Assembly (NCBI GenBank): GCA_963832875.1
Contig: CAWHWB010000007.1
Location: 372,001 to 436,000, forward strand
DNA from: AP-15 sp963832875
GTDB taxonomy: Bacteria; Pseudomonadota; Alphaproteobacteria; ATCC43930; CGMCC-115725
Length of the DNA stretch: 64,000 nucleotides
Reading direction: 5' to 3'
Positions 54,996 through 63,911 of the stretch are shown in pieces (within the stretch, counting starts at the first letter, position 1; each line of letters opens with the position of its first letter). The notes beneath the pieces are model-generated. The model had not been told where the DNA came from, searched no databases, and saw only the letters and a list, made by a program, of their open reading frames with translations. The translations under genes and the position numbers were made by a program.

Positions 54996-56063
54996 ATGGC
55001 GAAGAACAAGATTGCGATCGTCGGCGCCGGGGCGGTCGGCGGCTATGCCGGGGCGCACATGGTGCAGGCCGGCGAAGACGTGACCTATATCGATCCGTGG
55101 CCGGAAAACGTCGAAGCCATCCGCAAGGACGGTCTGCGGATCACCCATATCCGCGACGTCGAGCCGTTCACGGTTAAGCCGCGCGCCTTGCATCTGACCG
55201 AGGCGCAGCATCTCGCCAAGGAAGCGCCGATCGACATCGCTTTTGTCTGCATGAAATCCTATGACACCGCCTGGGCGACGACCCTGATCAAGCAATATCT
55301 GGCGCCGGGGGGCTATGTCGTGTCGTTGCAGAATTGCATGAACGAAGAGACCATCGCCGGCATCGTCGGCTGGGGCAAGACCTTGGGCTCGATCGCCAGC
55401 TCGATCACCGTCGAGTTGCATGCGCCGGGTCAGGTGCGCCGCGCCGCCGGCAAGTCGGGGTCGCGCCACACCGTGTTCCGGGTCGGCGAAGTGCACGGCC
55501 GGGTCACCGAGCGCGCCAAGGAAGTCTGCCGCCTGGTCGCTTATGCCGACAGCGCGATGGTCACCGAAAATCTGTGGGGCGAGCGCTGGTCGAAGCTCGT
55601 GACCAACGTCATGGGCAACGGGCTGTCGGCCTGCACCGGCATGATCTCTCGCGACATGATCAAGAACGACGCGATCCGGAATTTTTCGACGCGCCTCGGC
55701 AGCGAGGCGATCCGCGTCGGCCAGGCGCTCGGCTACACCTTCGACGAGGTCAGCCACATGGACCCCGAGACGATCGCCCGCGCCGGCGAGGGCGACCCCG
55801 CCGCGACGAAGGAAATCGACGAACACCGCCTGGCCGAGGCCAACCGGCCCGGCGGCGGCGAGCATCGCCCGTCGACCGGCCAGGACATGTTCAAGGGGCG
55901 CCGCACCGAGATCCAGTTCTTAAACGGCTTTGTCGTGCGCAAGGGCGAAGAGGCCGGCATCCCGACGCCGACCAATGCGATCCTGACCGACATCGTCAGC
56001 CGGGTCGAAAAGGGCGAGCTGAAGCCCGATCCCAAGCACATCGTCGATCTGCGGCTGAACTGA
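54996..56063 (+). CDS. Ketopantoate reductase-family (PanE/ApbA) dehydrogenase
   Basis: 355 residues. NAD(P)-binding IAIVGAGAVGGYAGAHMVQA (residues 5-24), VCMKSYDTAWATTLIKQYLA (near 80), with catalytic Lys expected in SKLVTNVMGNGLSACTG near 200, and EIQFLNGFVVRKGEEAGIPT at the end. The length exceeds typical PanE (~300), and such long members usually reduce other 2-keto acids, so I do not assign pantothenate synthesis. RBS GGAGGAAG precedes the ATG. Followed after 125 bases by an aldolase-type gene. Confidence 0.85.
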   Translation: MAKNKIAIVGAGAVGGYAGAHMVQAGEDVTYIDPWPENVEAIRKDGLRITHIRDVEPFTVKPRALHLTEAQHLAKEAPIDIAFVCMKSYDTAWATTLIKQYLAPGGYVVSLQNCMNEETIAGIVGWGKTLGSIASSITVELHAPGQVRRAAGKSGSRHTVFRVGEVHGRVTERAKEVCRLVAYADSAMVTENLWGERWSKLVTNVMGNGLSACTGMISRDMIKNDAIRNFSTRLGSEAIRVGQALGYTFDEVSHMDPETIARAGEGDPAATKEIDEHRLAEANRPGGGEHRPSTGQDMFKGRRTEIQFLNGFVVRKGEEAGIPTPTNAILTDIVSRVEKGELKPDPKHIVDLRLN

Positions 56064-56187
56064 CGCCAAGACGCACCAACTGCCCTTTCCCGCGCGCCGG
56101 GAGGGTGCGGGGGCGGGCGCAGCCGAGGCGAGAGGGACGGTGGCGCGGCCGTTGCGCCGGAAGGGCATCCCCGGGGAGAGCATCCCG

Positions 56188-56808
56188 ATGAGCGATGTGC
56201 AAGCGCGCGAGGCGATCTGCACGATTGGCGCCTCGATCTTTGCCCGCGGCCTGACCGCCGGCTCCTCGGGCAACATCAGCGTGCGCAGCGAAGACGGCTG
56301 GCTGATGACCCCGACCAATGCTTCGCTCGGCCGGCTTGACCCGGCGCGGCTGTCGAGGCTCGACCGAGACGGCCGGCTGGTCTCCGGCGACCCGCCGACC
56401 AAGGAGAGCTTTTTGCACCGCGTCATGTACGAAGAGCGCAGCCAAACCGGGGCCGTCGTGCATCTGCATTCGACTCATTCGGTCGTGGTCTCCTGCCTCG
56501 CCGAAATCGATCCCGCCGACGTGCTGCCGCCTATCACCGCATATTATGTGATGCGGGTCGGCCGGCTGCCGCTGGTCCCCTATTTCCGCCCCGGCGACCT
56601 GGCCCTGGCCGAGGCGGTGCGCGGCTTTGCCGGCCGGCACCACGCCGTGCTGCTGGCCAATCATGGGCCGGTCGTCGCCGGATCGGACCTCGACGCCGCG
56701 GTCAACGCGATCGAAGAGCTCGAAGAAACGGCGAAGCTCTATCTGCTGCTGCGCGGCGCCAAGACCCGTTACCTGACGCCGGGGCAGGTCGCCGAACTGC
56801 GGGAATGA
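56188..56808 (+). CDS. Class II aldolase/adducin-family protein (OtnC-like)
   Basis: 206 residues. Zinc site: HLHSTHS (near 92-98) and LLANHGPVVAGSD; N-terminal GLTAGSSGNISVRSEDGWLM is the class II aldolase substrate loop, and the catalytic Glu is in PTKESFLHRVMYEERSQTGA. Closest to 3-oxo-tetronate 4-phosphate decarboxylase-like proteins; the partner kinase and dehydrogenase of that pathway are not seen. ATG 56188 is preceded by GGGGAGAG; the frame also opens at 56140. Confidence 0.8.
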   Translation: MSDVQAREAICTIGASIFARGLTAGSSGNISVRSEDGWLMTPTNASLGRLDPARLSRLDRDGRLVSGDPPTKESFLHRVMYEERSQTGAVVHLHSTHSVVVSCLAEIDPADVLPPITAYYVMRVGRLPLVPYFRPGDLALAEAVRGFAGRHHAVLLANHGPVVAGSDLDAAVNAIEELEETAKLYLLLRGAKTRYLTPGQVAELRE

Positions 56809-56862
56809 CCGCTGACCCCGGCCGCCCCCCTCGGGGAGCGAGGCGCTAACGGTCTTCGGCGT

Positions 56863-57405
56863 TTAGGCTCGCATTTCCGCCATCAGCTCTTCTTTGCGTT
56901 CGGCGAGTTCCTTGCCCACGGCTTCGAGATCCATTTTGCTTGATTGGAGCTCCGGGAACAGCTCCTCTTCTTCCTCCTTGATATGCTGCTTCACCATTTC
57001 GCCGAGAACCCGGATCTTGGCGTCGTAGAGATCATCGCCGACCGCCATCTCTTCGATCTCCGCGATCAGGTTTTTCACGGTCGCGTGTTCGACAACGGCT
57101 TCGTCGATCAGGTCATTGTCGCCGGTGGCTTCGCGGGCCTGCGGATAAAAAACTTCTTCTTCGATCCGGGCGTGCACCTCGAGCGCCAGGCAAATCTTCT
57201 TTGCCAGATCTCCTTTGTGTTTATTACTATCCGGCAGCTCATCATACTCGTCGAACCATTCCTCGACCTGGCGATGATCCTGCTCCAACAGATCAAACGC
57301 ATTCGGACTGGCCATTTGCGTGTCTTTTTTGCGGGTGGATACCGGAGAACCGCGGGATTTCCTCTCGGACGCCCGATCGGCCTTGGTCTTCGCTTTGGTC
57401 GCCAT
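56863..57405 (-). CDS. Hemerythrin-domain protein
   Basis: 180 residues. Four-helix di-iron fold: LLEQDHRQVEEWFDEYDEL, LEVHARIEEEVFYPQARE, AVVEHATVKNLIAEIEEMAV and MVKQHIKEEEEELFPELQSS give the H, HxxxE, H and HxxxE ligand pattern. The ~33-residue N-terminus is Lys/Arg-rich. Probably senses or binds O2, NO or peroxide, or acts in stress response. ATG 57405 follows AAGGATT; the frame is open to 57504. Confidence 0.85.
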   Translation of the reverse strand: MATKAKTKADRASERKSRGSPVSTRKKDTQMASPNAFDLLEQDHRQVEEWFDEYDELPDSNKHKGDLAKKICLALEVHARIEEEVFYPQAREATGDNDLIDEAVVEHATVKNLIAEIEEMAVGDDLYDAKIRVLGEMVKQHIKEEEEELFPELQSSKMDLEAVGKELAERKEELMAEMRA

Positions 57406-57507
57406 CGCGTAATCCTTGATTCTGAGATTGCCGCAATGCTCAAACCGCCGAGAGGGCTGACCGGTTCCCAGCGTCAGTTCGAGCAGAAGCCGATTCGAAC
57501 CCATTGA

Positions 57508-57555
57508 CCCCGCTGCCGGCTCAGACGCACTCGGCGGGCGTCAGCGGGGTTTTTT
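57508..57555 (+). terminator. Rho-independent terminator-like hairpin
   Basis: CCCCGCTG (57508-57515) and CAGCGGGG (57542-57549) are exact complements, and TTTTTT follows on the plus strand. The loop (26 bases) contains a nested GCCGGC...  stem. It points along the plus strand although both neighbouring genes lie on the minus strand; its right arm overlaps the last codons of the methyltransferase. Confidence 0.5.
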
Positions 57556-58477
57556 GTCGGGGGGCGCCGCGTGGTCGCCGGCGGAGATCTCGACGGTGCC
57601 GAGCGCATCGGCCAGGCGATGCGTGGCGCTGCCCGGCCGCAGCGGCCGGGGCTGGTTTGCCGCCGGCGCCCAGCCGGTCAGGAACAGGATCTCGAAGCTC
57701 GCCGGAATGCGCCCGTCGGCAAGGCCGAACCGCTGATGGTAGAGCGTCGCGGCGCGGGCCAAAGTGCCGCGACGCAACGATTCGTGCCGACGGACCGACA
57801 ATGCGTTGGTCTCGCCCATCGCGCGCAGATCGCGCATTAGCGCCAGGGCGTCGGGGTAGGTGACAGTGATGGTGTCGGCGTCGGCGACCGGCATGGCAAA
57901 ACCGGCGCGCTGCAGCAAGGCTGCGGCATCGCCGAGATCGGCGGTCGGCGACACGCGCGGACCGGCGCCGCCCTCTTCGGCGAGTTCGGCCTCGATCAGC
58001 GCGGTGCGCAGCTCGGAAAGCGTAACGCCGCCTAACATCGCTCCCAAAAACAGACCGTCCGGCATCAACGCCCGGCGCAGCTGGATCAGAGCGCCGGGCA
58101 GATCGCCGACCCAGTGGAGCGCCAAGGCGCTGACCGCCAGATCGAAGCTGGCCTCGCCAAAGGGCAGCAGCTCAGGGTCTGCGGCGACCCTCGAGGCAGG
58201 AGTGCGCGCCAGGAAGCCGAGGGCGGGCTCGGCCGCGACCACGCGCTCGATCCCCGGTCGGCCGGCCACCGCCCGCGACAGCGCGCCATTGTGCGAGCCG
58301 AGGTCGAGCGCCGCCCGAAATCGCCGATTGACGCTGTCGAGCCGATCGACGATCCGGGCGGCGACTTCGGCATGCAGAAAATCGGCAACATCGCCCCGCG
58401 CGGCGCGCTCGCGGTGCAGCCGCCAGGCGCGGCGATCGAATAGCAGCGGTGTCGAGTTCGGACTGGTCCGGCGGCAT
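57541..58477 (-). pseudogene. BioC/NDUFAF5-like methyltransferase, one-base frameshift near its start
   Basis: About 310 residues if a missing base is assumed. From ATG 58477 (AGAGG upstream) the frame reads MPPDQSELDT; within the next codons, around 58446-58452, it must shift to continue as PLLFDRRAWRLHRERAARGD and VADFLHAEVAARIVDRLD, a NDUFAF5-type start. The core follows: ALDLGSHNGALSRAVA (motif I), FDLAVSALALHWVGDLPGAL, RALMPDGLFLGAMLGGVTL. Relatives methylate the malonyl group in biotin synthesis or hydroxylate complex I. A shorter product from a GTG at 58269 would lack motif I. Confidence 0.75.
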
Positions 58478-58542
58478 CGATGGCCTCTGTGCGCCCTGGG
58501 CGGGGGTTGACGAACGCGCTCGCAGGCTGATGATGGGGTCCG

Positions 58543-59307
58543 ATGCAGGCATCGGCAACAATCCCAGGCCGGGTTTTCGGCAGACTACAACGCATCGGCC
58601 GCGCGCTGGTCGACATCGTGCTGCCGCCGCAGTGCCTCGCCTGCGGCGCGACCGTGGAGGAACCGGATGCGCTCTGCGGGCGGTGCTGGGGCGGAATCAC
58701 CTTTTTCGCGCCGCCATGGTGCGCCGGCTGCGGGCTGCCCTTTCCGCACCCGAGCGGCGAGGACGCGGTGTGCGCCGACTGCGCCCGCGAGCGGCGGGCC
58801 TGGGACCGGGCGCGGGCGGTGTTGCGCTACGACAAGTCGAGCCGCCGGCTGATCCTCGGGCTGAAGCACGCTGATCATACCCATGTGGCGGGCGCATTCG
58901 GGCAATGGATGCATCGCGCCGGCGGCGAGGTTCTGTCCGGCGCCGATCTCGTCGTGCCGGTGCCGTTGCATTGGACCCGCCTCGCGCAACGCCGCTACAA
59001 CCAGGCGGCGCTGTTGGCGCACGCGATCCGATCCGCGGGCGGGCCGCCGGTCGCCGCCGATTGGCTGATCCGCCGTCGCCGCACACCCTCGCAGGGCCAT
59101 TTGGGGCCGGGGGCGCGGGAGCGGAACGTGCGCGGCGCCTTTGGTATCCGGCCGGGGCGCGACTTCGCCGGCAAGCGGATCGTCGTCATCGACGACGTGA
59201 TGACCACCGGGGCCACCGTCGACGAGTGCGCACGCGTCCTGAAACGCGCTGGGGCCGCGTTTGTGGGCGTGCTGACCCTGGCGCGAGCATTGCGGACCGG
59301 GGCATAA
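58543..59307 (+). CDS. comF: ComF-family phosphoribosyltransferase-like protein
   Basis: 254 residues. Two zinc-binding Cys clusters at the start (QCLACG, LCGRCW, WCAGCG, VCADCA, residues 30-90), then ADLVVPVPLHWTRLAQRRYN and RIVVIDDVMTTGATVDECAR, the PRPP-binding loop near 222. The family helps DNA uptake in some bacteria but is widespread without it. The coding start (58543) lies opposite to the methyltransferase start, so they share a 65-base divergent region. Confidence 0.9.
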   Translation: MQASATIPGRVFGRLQRIGRALVDIVLPPQCLACGATVEEPDALCGRCWGGITFFAPPWCAGCGLPFPHPSGEDAVCADCARERRAWDRARAVLRYDKSSRRLILGLKHADHTHVAGAFGQWMHRAGGEVLSGADLVVPVPLHWTRLAQRRYNQAALLAHAIRSAGGPPVAADWLIRRRRTPSQGHLGPGARERNVRGAFGIRPGRDFAGKRIVVIDDVMTTGATVDECARVLKRAGAAFVGVLTLARALRTGA

Positions 59308-59382
59308 TCGGGGGCAGGCGAAAGACCGCCCGGAAAGGCAGTTTGCGGCCCAGAAAGACAGTTCGCAGAAAGGACGGCGGCA

Positions 59383-59646
59383 ATGGCTGAGGTCGAGCTC
59401 TACACGACGAGGTTCTGCCCCTATTGTTCGCGCGCCCGCGCGCTGCTGCAGCGCAAAGGTGTCACCTACCTTGAGATCGACATCAACGATGAGCCGGTGC
59501 GGCGCGGCGAGATGATCCGGCGCGCCGATGGGCGCAGCACGGTGCCGCAGATTTTCATCGACGGCGAGCATATCGGCGGCTGCGACGATCTGGTGGCGCT
59601 CGACCGCGCCGGCGGCCTCGACCCCAAGCTAGGAATCCGGAAATGA
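59383..59646 (+). CDS. grxC: Glutaredoxin 3
   Basis: 87 residues. Redox motif TTRFCPYCSRARALL (Cys-Pro-Tyr-Cys at 12-15), TVPQIFIDGEHIGGCDDLVA with the cis-Pro and GG-C-D glutathione-binding loop. Reduces protein and small-molecule disulfides with glutathione. The stop shares four bases (ATGA) with the next gene; RBS AAAGGACGG. Confidence 0.95.
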   Translation: MAEVELYTTRFCPYCSRARALLQRKGVTYLEIDINDEPVRRGEMIRRADGRSTVPQIFIDGEHIGGCDDLVALDRAGGLDPKLGIRK

Positions 59647-60518
59647 GCCGCGGTTTTACCGCTTCCTGCATCCAATTTACCGCGGGACCTGACCCCGAGC
59701 CTAATTTTCGGGTGGTCGCCGACCTGATCCGCCGGGCGCGCGATGCCGGCGCTGATCTGGTCATGACACCCGAGGCGACGAACTTTATCGAAAGCGGCCG
59801 GCGGCGGCATGAGAAGGCGCGCCGCGAGGCCGACGACCCGTTCCTCGCCGGCGCCCGTGCTCTGGCGCGCGAGACCGGGGCCTGGCTCCTTCTCGGATCC
59901 TTGGTGATCGACCCGGATGGCGAACCCGGTGCAGCAGCCGGCGAAAACCGGCTCGCCAACCGCTCGTTCCTGATCGACGCGGGCGGCGCGATCGTCGCGC
60001 GTTACGACAAGATTCACATGTTCGACATCGACTTGCCCGGAGGCGAGAGCTATCGCGAGAGCAGTGCTTACCGGCCGGGCGAGGAGACCGTCGTCGCCGA
60101 GATGCCGTGGGGCGGTCTCGGCATGAGCGTGTGCTACGATTTGCGCTTTCCTTACCTTTACCGCGCGCTCGCCCAGGTTGGCGCCGGTTTCCTGAGCGTC
60201 CCTTCGGTCTTCACGGTGCCGACCGGCAAGGCGCATTGGCGCGTGCTGCTTCGCGCGCGGGCAGTCGAGAACGGCTGTTTCGTGTTCGCGCCGGCGCAAT
60301 GGGGCGAGCACACGGCCGGACGGCGCAGCTACGGCCATTCCTTGATGGTCGACCCGTGGGGTACGGTGCTGGCCGACGGCGAGGAAGGCGTCGGGATCAT
60401 CAGCGCACAGATCGACCCGGCGCGCGTCGCCGAGGCGCGGCGAATGGTGCCGTCCCTGAACCACGACCGGCCGTTCGCCAAGCCGCCCCGCACCGCCCGC
60501 CCGCGCGCCGCCGAGTAG
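59643..60518 (+). CDS. Carbon-nitrogen hydrolase (NIT2/omega-amidase-like)
   Basis: 291 residues. Catalytic triad in order: Glu in VMTPEATNFIES (near 42), Lys in VARYDKIHMFDID (near 121) and Cys in GMSVCYDLRFPYLYRAL (near 163). IHMFDID and ESSAYRPGEETVVAEM are typical of the Nit1/Nit2 (deaminated glutathione amidase/omega-amidase) branch, which fits its coupling to glutaredoxin. GHSLMVDPWGTVLADGEEG follows. Starts inside the grxC stop. Confidence 0.9.
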   Translation: MSRGFTASCIQFTAGPDPEPNFRVVADLIRRARDAGADLVMTPEATNFIESGRRRHEKARREADDPFLAGARALARETGAWLLLGSLVIDPDGEPGAAAGENRLANRSFLIDAGGAIVARYDKIHMFDIDLPGGESYRESSAYRPGEETVVAEMPWGGLGMSVCYDLRFPYLYRALAQVGAGFLSVPSVFTVPTGKAHWRVLLRARAVENGCFVFAPAQWGEHTAGRRSYGHSLMVDPWGTVLADGEEGVGIISAQIDPARVAEARRMVPSLNHDRPFAKPPRTARPRAAE

Positions 60519-60522
60519 CCGC

Positions 60523-60975
60523 TCATCGCGGCGGCAGGCGCATATCGACATGCGTGATCCCGAAATCGTCATAGGGATCGGAGGTCGTCGTAAAGCCGAA
60601 GCCCTGATAGAACCGCACGAGATGGAGCTGAGCCGTCAGCGCGACCGGCTGCTCGGGATAGCGCTCGCGGCACAGCGCCAGCGCGGTCTCCATCAACCTG
60701 CGGCCGAGCCCGTTCCCACGTAGGCGAGGAACCACCGCCACCCGGCCGATGCGCAACAATGGCGATGGCGCCAGGCGAAGACAGCCGGCGAGCTCGCCGC
60801 CCTCGCTCAGCAGCAAATGCCAGGCGTCCTGGTCGAGGCCATCGAGATCGGGATAGGGCGAGCGCTGCTCGACGACGAAGATCGCCTGGCGAAAGCGCAG
60901 CAATTCGTAGAGCACCGCCGGCGAAAGCTGTTCGAAGCGCTGCCATTCCAGCGCGCGTTTTGGCATGCTGCTCAC
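60523..60975 (-). CDS. elaA: ElaA-family GNAT acetyltransferase
   Basis: 150 residues. WQRFEQLSPAVLYELLRFRQ and FVVEQRSPYPDLDGLDQDAW are the ElaA start; IGRVAVVPRLRGNGLGRRLM holds the acetyl-CoA-binding R/Q-x-x-G-x-G/A loop (near 80), and LTAQLHLVRFYQGFGFTT the C-terminal fold. Substrate unknown. Convergent with the amidase gene and overlapping the start region of the deacetylase gene on the other strand. Confidence 0.9.
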   Translation of the reverse strand: MSSMPKRALEWQRFEQLSPAVLYELLRFRQAIFVVEQRSPYPDLDGLDQDAWHLLLSEGGELAGCLRLAPSPLLRIGRVAVVPRLRGNGLGRRLMETALALCRERYPEQPVALTAQLHLVRFYQGFGFTTTSDPYDDFGITHVDMRLPPR

Positions 60976-61009
60976 GTCTGAACTCCACCCGCGAAAAGGG
61001 GACGCCGCG

Positions 61010-61891
61010 ATGCAGCCGCAGGATTACGGGCCATTTCCTTATGTTCCGATCAACGAGCGGCCAAAGCTCGAATGGCCGGGCGGCGCCCGGCTCGCGGTCT
61101 GGGTCATCCCCAATATCGAATTCTTCCCGTTGACCCGCGGCATTCCGCCGACCCCCGGCGCTCCGGCCGGCAATCCGCCCTCGGTGCGCGCCTGGGCGCA
61201 GCGCGACTACGGCAATCGGGTCGGCATCTGGCGGATCATGGAGGTGCTGAGCAAGCACGGCGTCCGCGCCAGCCCGACCCTCAACAGCGACATTTGCGAC
61301 CACCATCCCCAGATCGTCCGCGCCGCGATCGATCTCGGCTGGGAGATCCTCGGCCACAACCAGACGAACAGCCAGTGGCTCGATGCGCTTAGCCCCGAGG
61401 AGGAGCGGCAGACGATCGCCCGCAGCCTTGCCCGCATCGCCGAGATGACCGGCAAAAAACCGCTCGGCTGGCTCGGCAGCGGGCTCGCCGAAACCTGGCA
61501 CACGCTCGATTTCCTCGCCGACGAGGGTTGCCTCTATGTCGCCGACTGGGTCAACGACGACCAGCCCTACATGATGAACATCGCTGGCAAGCCGCTGGTC
61601 TCGATCCCCTATTCTTATGAGATCAACGATGCGCCGTTCATCGGCTCCCGCAACGGCACGGCCGACCAGTTCGAGCAGGCGATCCGCCGCCAGTTCGACA
61701 CGCTCTATGCCGAGGGCGCACAATCCGGCCGGGTCATGGCGATCTGCCTGCACCCCTATCTGATCGGCGTGCCGCACCGCATCGCCGGCCTCGATTCGGC
61801 ACTCGCCTATATCCGCGCCCACGACCGCGTCTGGTTTGCTACCGGCGAGGAAATCGTGCGCCATTGGCTCCAATCGGGCGCAACTTTCTGA
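61010..61891 (+). CDS. Polysaccharide deacetylase-like (PuuE/allantoinase-type) NodB-fold protein
   Basis: 293 residues. NodB-homology barrel: ARLAVWVIPNIEFFPLTRGI, ASPTLNSDICDHHPQIVRAA with the catalytic Asp, WEILGHNQTNSQWLDALSPE (metal His, with Asn where typical deacetylases have a second His) and KPLGWLGSGLAETWHTLDFL. The GHN-x-TNS form is typical of the branch that includes PuuE and related amidases rather than chitin deacetylases. No signal peptide. Start ATG 61010 preceded by AAAAGGGGAC. Confidence 0.8.
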   Translation: MQPQDYGPFPYVPINERPKLEWPGGARLAVWVIPNIEFFPLTRGIPPTPGAPAGNPPSVRAWAQRDYGNRVGIWRIMEVLSKHGVRASPTLNSDICDHHPQIVRAAIDLGWEILGHNQTNSQWLDALSPEEERQTIARSLARIAEMTGKKPLGWLGSGLAETWHTLDFLADEGCLYVADWVNDDQPYMMNIAGKPLVSIPYSYEINDAPFIGSRNGTADQFEQAIRRQFDTLYAEGAQSGRVMAICLHPYLIGVPHRIAGLDSALAYIRAHDRVWFATGEEIVRHWLQSGATF

Positions 61892-62092
61892 GCATCGGGG
61901 GCCAGCGCTCCGCCTCGGTGGTGAGCCTCGGCATGTCTTGGCCCGACCCGGAACGGACAGCGCCGGTGGCGTACCCCTGACTCTGGAAGAATCCGGCGTC
62001 GCGGAAGGCGCAGTCGCGCCGGGCGACTTACGCGCAGCCGCTCGCGGATGCCTCGTTGAGGCTCGGCTTAACGAGAGCGATGTTCCTCGAAT

Positions 62093-62515
62093 TTATCCGT
62101 TGCCCGGGTGCACGCGGACGATAACGTCGACGCGGCGGATCTCGGTCCCCGAGGGCGGCGACGGCAAGCCGCTGACCACCAGGCGATGCGCGGGAATGTC
62201 CTGCAGCTCGCCGGTGGCCTCGCAGAAGAAATGGTGATGATCCTCGGTGTTGGTGTCGAAGTAAGAGCGGCCTGGCTCGACCAGGGTCTCGCGCAACAGA
62301 CCGACCTCGGTGAACTGGTGAAGGGTGTTGTAGACAGTCGCGAGCGATACGCGAATGCCCGAAGCCAATGCCTCGCCATGCAACTGCTCGGCGGTCAAAT
62401 GGCGATCCCCGCCTTCCAGCAGCAGCCGCGCCAGGGAAAGCCGCTGGCGCGTCGGCCGCAGCCCGGCGGCGCGCAAGCGCTTCAATGCGGTTGAAAACGG
62501 GAGCGCCTTATTCAT
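62093..62515 (-). CDS. irr: Fur-family iron response regulator Irr
   Basis: 140 residues. LRAAGLRPTRQRLSLARLLL, DRHLTAEQLHGEALASGIRV, LATVYNTLHQFTEVGLLRE and the TEDHHHFFCE heme-linked His triplet (near 92) are hallmarks of Irr rather than Fur/Zur. Rhizobial Irr represses or activates heme and iron genes and is degraded on heme binding. There is no N-terminal heme-regulatory Cys-Pro motif, as in most non-Bradyrhizobium Irr proteins. Upstream region 62516-62696 should hold its promoter. Confidence 0.9.
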   Translation of the reverse strand: MNKALPFSTALKRLRAAGLRPTRQRLSLARLLLEGGDRHLTAEQLHGEALASGIRVSLATVYNTLHQFTEVGLLRETLVEPGRSYFDTNTEDHHHFFCEATGELQDIPAHRLVVSGLPSPPSGTEIRRVDVIVRVHPGNG

Positions 62516-62696
62516 GCCTCAAATATAGATCGCTTCGCGACAAAAACAAATACCGCATCGCAGTGGACCGCGTTTTTGGCGCAGGCGCGGCCTTCTGCGG
62601 CCCGCATCCTGCCTCCCGCAGCACAAACAATTGCGCATCGGGAGGCAGGAACCTTGGCGAGCCGCCGGAACAGCGCCGGCGGTCTCGGGCAGGTTC

Positions 62697-63800
62697 TTAC
62701 AGGTTCGCCTGGAAATCGCTGTAGTCGCGAACCTTCTTGTAGACCTGCAGCCGGTTGCGCTGACTGTCGGCCACGATGACGCTGTCGGTCGCCGGATCAA
62801 ACTCGACGGCCGTCGGGAAGCAGAAGCGCCATTGCGGTTCGAGGCTCTTGACCCGGCGCCGCGCCTTGGCCATGTCGGGGTTGGCCTCGACGGTCTGCGC
62901 GCCCCATTTTGAGAGCACCTGGGCATCGCCGATCAGGTTGGCGACCGGCCTGCCCTCGGCATCGAACACGCAGACCCGGTGATTGCCCCAATCGGTGACA
63001 TAGATGTCGCCGTCGGTATCCACCGCGACATCGGTCGGGTGATTGAGCAGGCCGGGTTTGGGGTAGTGCGCCGTCTCCGAGGCTGGCGAAACGTAGGGCC
63101 CGAACATGGTCACGGCGTACGCATTTTCGGGCACCTCGACCTTCCCGTATTGCCCGAATTTCATCAGGAACTTGCCCTCGGGGGAAAGCTTCTGGACGCG
63201 ATGGTTCTTCCAGTCGGCGACGTAGATGTTGCCGTCCTTGTCGAGGGTGATCCCCCACGGCTGGTTGAACTCGCCGTCGCCATTGCCGGCCCGGCCGCAC
63301 TTGCCGACGAATTTACCCTCGGGCGTGAACACCTGCAGTCGGTTGTTGCCGCTGTCGACAACGATGATGTTGCCGTTCTTCTCGACCGCCAGACCAGCCG
63401 GGTGCAGCAATTCGCCGTCGCCGCTGCCGGTCTTGCCCCATTTGCGCACGAACTTGCCGCTGCTGTCGAACACCGAGACCGTGTTGGTCCAATCGTCCGA
63501 GACATAGACATGGTCGTTGTTGTCGACGGCGACACCGAACGGCCAGGTGCACTTACCGTCGCCTTCGCCGTATTCGCAAAAGTCAGCGATGAATTCTTCT
63601 TCGCCTGGGGCGCCGAGCTGCACCTTGTTGACGTGCATCCCGAAATTGTTTTCGTTTCCGCGATTGGCCGCGTAGAGAATCCCGTTTTTGCCCAAGCACA
63701 TCGTCTGCACGTAATTGAAGCCCGGGCCGCGGGCGGCGTTGCGTCCAACCGCATGGCTCCAATCGAAGACGCGTCCTTCCGAGACCGTTGTGAGCGGCAT
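62697..63800 (-). CDS. NHL-repeat beta-propeller protein
   Basis: 367 residues. Tandem repeats of the NHL type: GDGEFNQPWGITLDKDGNIY, DGELLHPAGLAVEKNGNIIV, HPTDVAVDTDGDIYVTDWGN and VADWKNHRVQKLSPEGKF. Six blades fit the length. No signal peptide is visible. The family binds ligands or proteins; some act as lactonases or peptidylglycine lyases, but no catalytic motif is evident. The start has GGAGGAG upstream. The next gene on this strand encodes a DUF1501-like protein. Confidence 0.88.
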   Translation of the reverse strand: MPLTTVSEGRVFDWSHAVGRNAARGPGFNYVQTMCLGKNGILYAANRGNENNFGMHVNKVQLGAPGEEEFIADFCEYGEGDGKCTWPFGVAVDNNDHVYVSDDWTNTVSVFDSSGKFVRKWGKTGSGDGELLHPAGLAVEKNGNIIVVDSGNNRLQVFTPEGKFVGKCGRAGNGDGEFNQPWGITLDKDGNIYVADWKNHRVQKLSPEGKFLMKFGQYGKVEVPENAYAVTMFGPYVSPASETAHYPKPGLLNHPTDVAVDTDGDIYVTDWGNHRVCVFDAEGRPVANLIGDAQVLSKWGAQTVEANPDMAKARRRVKSLEPQWRFCFPTAVEFDPATDSVIVADSQRNRLQVYKKVRDYSDFQANL

Positions 63801-63911
63801 AGCGCTCCTCCTCTCTCAATCGACCTGTTTGCGTTCACTCGCCGGTGCCGCCGGCCAGCCTCCTGCGCGGGATTGTCGTCCCGCAAAGGAGACCAGCCGA
63901 CGGTCTTGCCG

